This document shows positions 14,531 through 19,049 of a stretch of 19,049 bases of DNA, piece by piece. The stretch comes from Candidatus Kaiserbacteria bacterium RIFCSPLOWO2_01_FULL_54_13 (GTDB taxonomy: Bacteria; Patescibacteriota; Minisyncoccia; Phycocordibacterales; UBA2100), in the NCBI GenBank assembly GCA_001781685.1, contig MFLZ01000022.1, positions 24,283 through 43,331 on the forward strand. Direction: 5' to 3'. The notes below the pieces were generated by a model that did no database searches, was not told the origin of the DNA, and worked only from the letters and a program-made list of their open reading frames with translations. The position numbers and the translations under genes were made by a program. How positions within the stretch are numbered: position 1 is the first letter of the stretch; each line of letters opens with the position of its first letter.

Positions 14531-14746
14531 ATGGTTGAGCGAGTTCGACTACTCTTGACAATACTCAGCTATGGAGTAATCGGATTTGTGCTGGGAATTT
14601 CGGGTATCTCGGTCTATACCGATACGCCTTTCACAATCCGTGAGACGACCTCTCTACAGGAGAATCGATTCGCGAATGCTTGCCTGCCCGACCAGAAAAA
14701 CGAAGAAGGAGAGATCTTTTTCCTCAGTTGTGGAGGCATATTCTAG
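14531..14746 (+). CDS. SCGG-tailed single-TM small protein (right cassette)
   Basis: 71 aa. MVERVR is followed by one transmembrane helix (about 7-28, Gly-rich, LLLTILSYGVIGFVLGISGI), an extracytoplasmic stretch (TDTPFTIRETTSLQENR), cysteine C51 (NACLPDQ) and the tail IFFLSCGGIF. SCGG is at 66-69, identical in position to the left-cassette protein; only two residues follow it. By charge, the N-terminus is inside and the cysteine-bearing tail outside. The ATG at 14531, rather than 14492, is supported by the extended -10 six nt upstream and by equal spacing to SCGG in the paralogue. The stop lies 17 nt inside the next gene. Function is unknown. Confidence 0.72.
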   Translation: MVERVRLLLTILSYGVIGFVLGISGISVYTDTPFTIRETTSLQENRFANACLPDQKNEEGEIFFLSCGGIF

Positions 14747-16409
14747 TATTCGGTTCCTGACCATCTTGGCACTCTTAGGAGGAGCTGTATACCTCTCTTC
14801 TCTCTTCACACACCACGAAGAGAACCTGCGAGTATTCTTCTCAGATGCGCTGCGCTCTGCACGTATAGAGGAAGACGTGCTCATAGGTGAGACGCGATAC
14901 CACGTACAGGCGGGAAACACGTACAAAAATGGGCAGCCGGTCCCAGATTACGAGGCGCTCTCTGCACTCCGATTGGCATACGAAAAAACGATCGCGCGAC
15001 GCACGCCCCTCATGGCGATTGCAGGAACTGATCCTGACGATCTTGAAGATGCGATTCGCGCACTGGAAGAGACGCGCAGCCACTTAGCAGAACTGCAGGA
15101 AACTCCTCACGAAACATTCCTGGTGCAGTCTGCCCTGTATCCGATTGCATTTCTGAGGTCTCTCGCCGAGCTCGAGCGCGCACGACTTGCCTTCATCGAA
15201 AGCGGGAGCCAATTCGATGCTTGGAAGTATCGGATAGCGATGAGAGATATTTTCTCCATATATCGGCACGATCTGTATGTGTTCAGGCGCGCGTTCTTGA
15301 GAGGCGTTCCCGAAAACGTGAGAGGTTATGCAACTCCCCGGAAGATCATTACAAGACACGGAATCCTGCGTGCACTAGACGATCTCACCAGAGGAATCAA
15401 TAAAACAGAGAGCAGATTCAGAAGACGATTAGACTGCACCCATGGACGACAAGATCTCTGCGCGCATGAAGATCTTTTGTTGCCAAAACTCATTGAACCA
15501 CCCGAACAATCGGTATCTCCTCAAGCGTCTTCACTCGTGCGCAAAGTGACATCACTCCTTGTGAGCGCTGGCATCCCCCTCGACACGACAGATAGTTCAA
15601 CGGTTCTCCTCTCGAAGAGTCTTTGCACCGAGCCTGACAGAGCCGGGCCGTTCTATAGTATCTACCCAGATGAGACTGGAAAGTATCGCGGACAACGAAT
15701 TCTGTTTACTGGAGACTTGCGGTTTGTACGCAGCGAGGAACACAGGCGCGTTCCCTTTTTTGACTACTTGAAAGAACGTCGTGTTGCATACGTACTTGTA
15801 CCACTTGGTCACTACACATGTCTCGAAATCGGTCACGATTGGGGACGCCTTTTCTCGACGCTCGCTGTACGTGATGTCGCGGTACATTCGCCACTGAGTG
15901 CTATTGCTCCTTGGGAAATGCTCGGGAAACTTAAAAAGCTTGAGGCGAGTCTAACATCATCAATCGTAAAAGAGCGCGACGCCGTGGAGTACGTTGCTAC
16001 CGCTCAACGTCTTACAGTAGAGACCGAGATACCGCAAGATATCCTTAAAAAAATTGAACCTCTCTTGCTCCAAATACACAACAAAAGTACGAACTTAGAT
16101 CAAATGGTTCTGGACGTCGCACGGACCGAGGGTGAAGCGGCACATCTGAACAAGAAGGGAATCGCGATTGATATCTCCGTGCCCTATCTATTCTTCGTGC
16201 GGAGCGGTTTTCCGCTTCTCTTCTTGAGCACAAATCCATCTGCCGTCGGCACCTTGGAAGATCTCTTCGAAGTAAAAACCACTCCTGCAGATAGTGAGCC
16301 GTATCTTTATTACTCTTCAATGCGCCTAGACTCAAGAATACGAGAAGTACTGGTACATGACGTTACTCTCCGAAGAGAGATACTCGAAAGCCTTTCCGAA
16401 GGATTCTAG
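14730..16409 (+). CDS. Single-TM ectodomain protein with four cysteines, first of a pair
   Basis: About 559 aa from a GTG at 14730. This start is uncertain: no ATG is suitably placed, and a longer frame to 14586 runs inside the SCGG gene. The N-terminus holds one membrane helix (about 8-26, FLTILALLGGAVYLSSLF). The rest is soluble, helix-rich and presumably outside. It contains GTDPDDL, ALYPIAFLRSLAELERAR, a long helical middle, and a mixed region with PFFDYLKERRVAYVLVP and PYLFFVRSGFPLLFLSTNPS. The only cysteines I see are C236, C244, C299 and C364. The next gene encodes a paralogue with the same motifs and cysteine layout. It overlaps the SCGG gene, implying a shared role. I recognise no known family. 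Confidence 0.72.
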   Translation: MEAYSSIRFLTILALLGGAVYLSSLFTHHEENLRVFFSDALRSARIEEDVLIGETRYHVQAGNTYKNGQPVPDYEALSALRLAYEKTIARRTPLMAIAGTDPDDLEDAIRALEETRSHLAELQETPHETFLVQSALYPIAFLRSLAELERARLAFIESGSQFDAWKYRIAMRDIFSIYRHDLYVFRRAFLRGVPENVRGYATPRKIITRHGILRALDDLTRGINKTESRFRRRLDCTHGRQDLCAHEDLLLPKLIEPPEQSVSPQASSLVRKVTSLLVSAGIPLDTTDSSTVLLSKSLCTEPDRAGPFYSIYPDETGKYRGQRILFTGDLRFVRSEEHRRVPFFDYLKERRVAYVLVPLGHYTCLEIGHDWGRLFSTLAVRDVAVHSPLSAIAPWEMLGKLKKLEASLTSSIVKERDAVEYVATAQRLTVETEIPQDILKKIEPLLLQIHNKSTNLDQMVLDVARTEGEAAHLNKKGIAIDISVPYLFFVRSGFPLLFLSTNPSAVGTLEDLFEVKTTPADSEPYLYYSSMRLDSRIREVLVHDVTLRREILESLSEGF

Positions 16410-16412
16410 CGT

Positions 16413-18131
16413 ATGACCGCTGCCCATAGAAAGCCTTTCGCATTCGGTGCAGCTGTTCTCCTTATGATCCCTCTTCTGTACATGGGAATCCGCGTCCACG
16501 ATCGAGTACAGAAGAGTCAGGTTGATCTCCTGTCCTCAGAATTATCAGATAAAGTCGTCCCGCCCATAGCAATAGAAAATCAAATGTATGAGGTCCGCAA
16601 GGGAGAAGTATTTGTCCTCGAAGATGGGAGCGTGGCTGCTCCTTCTGCTGCACTCAAGGTACTGCGGGTAGGATACTTTTTTACACGCTCTAGAGATTAT
16701 CCTTTTTTTGCACTAGACGGCACAGATCCTGAGCGCTTGAAGATCGCGGCCGAGCACCTGCGCGCCTCTGTTACTACGATCGCAGAGAATTACCCCGCCT
16801 CGAAACGTGTACTTGTTCTGTATGCCCTCTACCCGATCGATATGTATCACTCTCTCGCAGACCTTCAAGAAATGCGGGAACAATTTATCTCTTCGCCCTC
16901 GGATAAAGAATTGTTTGCCTATAGTATGCAACTAGAGCGTTTCAGCAGCGACTACGTGCACCATATTGGGGTTCTGCGGCGTGCTGTCTCCCGAATTCTC
17001 CCAAATTATACAAGGCAGTATGCGTTTACTGACACGCTCATAACGAAAGAAGAATTTCTCGAGTACCTCGACGGCACGCTCCGGACACTTGCTCTGCGAA
17101 AAAAGGAACTCTCGAACCTGCGCTCGTGCGTCATGGGATACCTTTCGCGCTGCTCTCATGCCTTGCGGGAGGATATCTCTCCCCAAGATCCGCCCCCCAC
17201 ATCAGATGCTCACGGGCTGAATGTGTTGCCTGAGTACATTACTGAACACCGGGCCATGTTCGTAGAGTCACGTACGCTGAGCGGAGCGAAGGACCCCGAA
17301 GCTGGCGCCATCGTTTTTCTTATGCGAAGTGCCTGCTTGCCTCATTTTACGCCAATCGCATTCGAAGCGCGCAGCGTAGAACGAGAGAGCGCAGCTCTTA
17401 CTGTCAACCCTCTTAACGATATATATCTTTTTGATCTGTCGGCAGACGTTTCGGATAGTCCATACTTTCAGAAGCTCAAAGAGCGCGGGATGCGCTACAT
17501 ATACCAAGCTCCGACAAATCCGTACTTGTGCTTCACCGGTGCCGACGACTATATGCGCATTGCGTCTCTCGTTAAAGTTAAAGAGGAACTCTCTCAAAAA
17601 CCACTGTTGGCCCAAAGTATACGAGACTCTGTACACTCAGAACTAAGCAACCTCGAACAGCGTATAGTGCAGAACGGCGAGCTATCGGAATCCGACGTTT
17701 TGAAATATGTGAGCATCGTTGGTTCACTGGTGAAGACGCTAGGTGAATATGAATTCACGCAGACATACGGAGACGAAGCTCTTGCCAGAGCGAAACTCGT
17801 CGTGTCCATAGCTAAGAATCTCAGTGGCTCATTCGACAAAATCCTCGAAGGAATCGTCAAGCTCAATCGTGCTGTATTACCCCAAGTGACGACAAATGCC
17901 CCTGGATTGGAATACATATTCGTCGCACGCAGCATGCCTCGGTTAACGCTTCTCTTTGCAAATCCGAGCTTCCTCGGTCCTCAAAACCGTCAGGATTTTT
18001 CCACTACAGGAGGCGTTTTACCTGATCATATGGTCTCCTATAGAAAAAATCTGAAGGGAATCGTGCCTCGCTATGTGATCATCGAAGCCATGGCACAAAC
18101 ACGCGGTCTCTATTTGACGGCAGACGACTGA
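16413..18131 (+). CDS. Single-TM ectodomain protein with four cysteines, second of a pair
   Basis: 572 aa. MTAAHRKPFAF precedes one membrane helix (about 12-26, GAAVLLMIPLLYMGI), then a large extracytoplasmic part. Blocks shared with the preceding protein are GTDPERL, ALYPIDMYHSLADLQEMR, PYFQKLKERGMRYIYQAP and LEYIFVARSMPRLTLLFANPS. The cysteines are C239, C247, C308 and C373, so C239/C247 are 8 apart and C308/C373 are 65 apart, as in the paralogue. A long helical stretch (about 390-480) may be coiled coil. The ATG lies 3 nt after the upstream stop, with AGGA about 9 nt before it. The pair may form a heterodimer outside the membrane. Function is unknown. Confidence 0.78.
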   Translation: MTAAHRKPFAFGAAVLLMIPLLYMGIRVHDRVQKSQVDLLSSELSDKVVPPIAIENQMYEVRKGEVFVLEDGSVAAPSAALKVLRVGYFFTRSRDYPFFALDGTDPERLKIAAEHLRASVTTIAENYPASKRVLVLYALYPIDMYHSLADLQEMREQFISSPSDKELFAYSMQLERFSSDYVHHIGVLRRAVSRILPNYTRQYAFTDTLITKEEFLEYLDGTLRTLALRKKELSNLRSCVMGYLSRCSHALREDISPQDPPPTSDAHGLNVLPEYITEHRAMFVESRTLSGAKDPEAGAIVFLMRSACLPHFTPIAFEARSVERESAALTVNPLNDIYLFDLSADVSDSPYFQKLKERGMRYIYQAPTNPYLCFTGADDYMRIASLVKVKEELSQKPLLAQSIRDSVHSELSNLEQRIVQNGELSESDVLKYVSIVGSLVKTLGEYEFTQTYGDEALARAKLVVSIAKNLSGSFDKILEGIVKLNRAVLPQVTTNAPGLEYIFVARSMPRLTLLFANPSFLGPQNRQDFSTTGGVLPDHMVSYRKNLKGIVPRYVIIEAMAQTRGLYLTADD

Positions 18132-18184
18132 ATGGATTCCGCTATGGGTCAATTGCGGCAGAGAAGATTCTGACATCGAATTTA

Positions 18185-19049
18185 TCATATCCGGAGACAC
18201 CCACGACGAAAATCGATAGGCAACGCCGAGCAAAATATCCTGTGCTGTGGTGTTCCAGGCACATAATTGAAACGAGCGATTCGGGCAAGAAATTCGAGAC
18301 ATTTTGGTTGTAACGGCGTGGGAGCGTCATTGCAAAAAGAGATCGCCCTGCGAGACTCCGACCGGTCCTCCTCAAGAATGGCTAACGCGACCCGCTCGTA
18401 GCACATGCTTCTGCGCTCCTCCGGCACAACAGAGCAGGCTGCAGCAGCACGCTCCAATTTCCCGAGCGACAGACGACCAAGAATAGAAAAGGCTGATTCG
18501 TAGCATGCCGTGTCTTCTGCGAGATTCGGTTGGCCGCTACAAAATCGCTCTATACCGCTCCCGTCGAGAATCTCCTTCCTGAAGTATGGCCAACTTTCGT
18601 GCAAGCACGCGCCCTCATACTTATCGCGCTCATAGCGTGCGCAAAACTGCCGCACGGTAGTCGTGGACGGCTTGAGCGGCATTCGATCGATGAGGAGAAA
18701 GTCGTCGGGCTCAAGCGGCTGATATATCTGCATGAATACTCCTTCGCGGCAGACACGTCGGAAATCCCGCTCTGGATCGCTGCCGCGTGCCGTGCGCTCG
18801 CAGAGCGAAAGCGCTTTCGGAATATCCGCATCAGTCACGAACATGTAGAGATGCCCAATGCCGTGGTAACAAATAGCCTGGTCTAGGGAGCTTGGTTGCC
18901 ACCCTTTCCGGGGTTCGCAGGCCCGTGAGAAGTCCGGAATGAGTTTCTCCAAAGTTTCATCGTCGAGCACCTCCGTGCGAAATCGCCCGCCGATAACGCC
19001 GTGAATAAACCCGTTCGAGCACAATCCATCTGGAGGGTTAAGCGGTATC
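18185..19049 (-). CDS. Cysteine-rich helical protein, C-terminal part (5' end beyond window)
   Basis: The minus-strand frame is open from the window edge to a stop at 18185, giving about 287 visible residues; the TTG at 19024 is probably internal because the frame continues upstream as PLNPPDG. Cysteines recur about every 15-35 residues in helical units: CSNGFIHGVIGG, CYHGIGHLYMF, ALSLCERTARG, CLHESWPYF, CYESAFSIL, AAACSVVPEERRSMCYERVA, CNDAPTPLQPKCLEFLARI and a C-terminal FRRGC. The HG and HGxGH patterns recur near cysteines and could be structural or bind a metal. The protein looks like an exported, disulfide-stabilised helical repeat protein. It converges on the four-cysteine pair with a 53-bp gap holding no clear terminator. 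No named function is assignable. Confidence 0.72.
   Translation of the reverse strand, partial: IPLNPPDGLCSNGFIHGVIGGRFRTEVLDDETLEKLIPDFSRACEPRKGWQPSSLDQAICYHGIGHLYMFVTDADIPKALSLCERTARGSDPERDFRRVCREGVFMQIYQPLEPDDFLLIDRMPLKPSTTTVRQFCARYERDKYEGACLHESWPYFRKEILDGSGIERFCSGQPNLAEDTACYESAFSILGRLSLGKLERAAAACSVVPEERRSMCYERVALAILEEDRSESRRAISFCNDAPTPLQPKCLEFLARIARFNYVPGTPQHRIFCSALPIDFRRGCLRI

Noticed and set aside
14586..14729. Upstream ATG extension of the first four-cysteine protein
   Set aside because: It would overlap nearly the whole SCGG gene in another frame and place non-membrane sequence before the membrane helix.

Overview
The window looks like a chromosomal segment from a candidate-phyla-radiation (Patescibacteria/Parcubacteria-like) bacterium. 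This is inference. It rests on tightly packed overlapping genes, many lineage-specific single-span membrane proteins, a proline-rich DUF5011-type surface protein, an O-antigen-ligase-like protein with a C-terminal helical repeat domain, and starts that appear leaderless (an extended -10 box 6-7 nt before the start codon). I saw no rRNA, tRNA, CRISPR array, IS element or transposase.

Region 1 (1-3553, minus strand) is a metabolic operon read right to left: gap (glyceraldehyde-3-phosphate dehydrogenase), rpiB, rpe, aroQ, aroE, and the first 40 codons of an unrecognised gene that runs off the left edge. Spacing is -11 to +7 nt throughout, so these genes are probably cotranscribed. They link triose and pentose phosphates to the shikimate pathway.

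Region 2 (3564-7260, minus) encodes envelope proteins: an O-antigen-ligase/TPR membrane protein, a signal-peptide plus Ig-like domain plus C-terminal anchor protein, and a secreted proline-rich protein with one Ig-like domain. Region 3 (7313-8247, plus) is a pair of related small membrane-anchored proteins, divergent from region 2.

Region 4 (8248-9451) is an island with a different look: a Bug/TctC-type solute-binding protein gene with a good Shine-Dalgarno sequence, an in-frame TAA about 60 codons before its natural end, and a strong hairpin after it. It may be a transferred, decaying gene.

Region 5 (9483-18131) is the most interesting part. Two divergent gene sets leave one 54-bp intergenic region. 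The left set encodes a 72-aa one-TM protein ending in SCGG plus three residues, a PaaK/LuxE-like adenylate-forming enzyme, a catalytically degenerate truncated PaaK-like protein, and a SAM methyltransferase. The right set encodes a degenerate truncated PaaK-like protein, a full PaaK-like enzyme, a 71-aa one-TM protein ending in SCGG plus two residues, and two paralogous single-TM ectodomain proteins. Each of those two has exactly four cysteines at matching positions. The cassette therefore looks duplicated and rearranged. I propose an undescribed membrane-linked modification system in which the adenylating enzymes, each with a pseudoenzyme partner, act on or through the SCGG-tailed small proteins. 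The chemistry is unknown.

Region 6 (18185-19049, minus) is the 3' part of a cysteine-rich, probably secreted helical protein, convergent with region 5.
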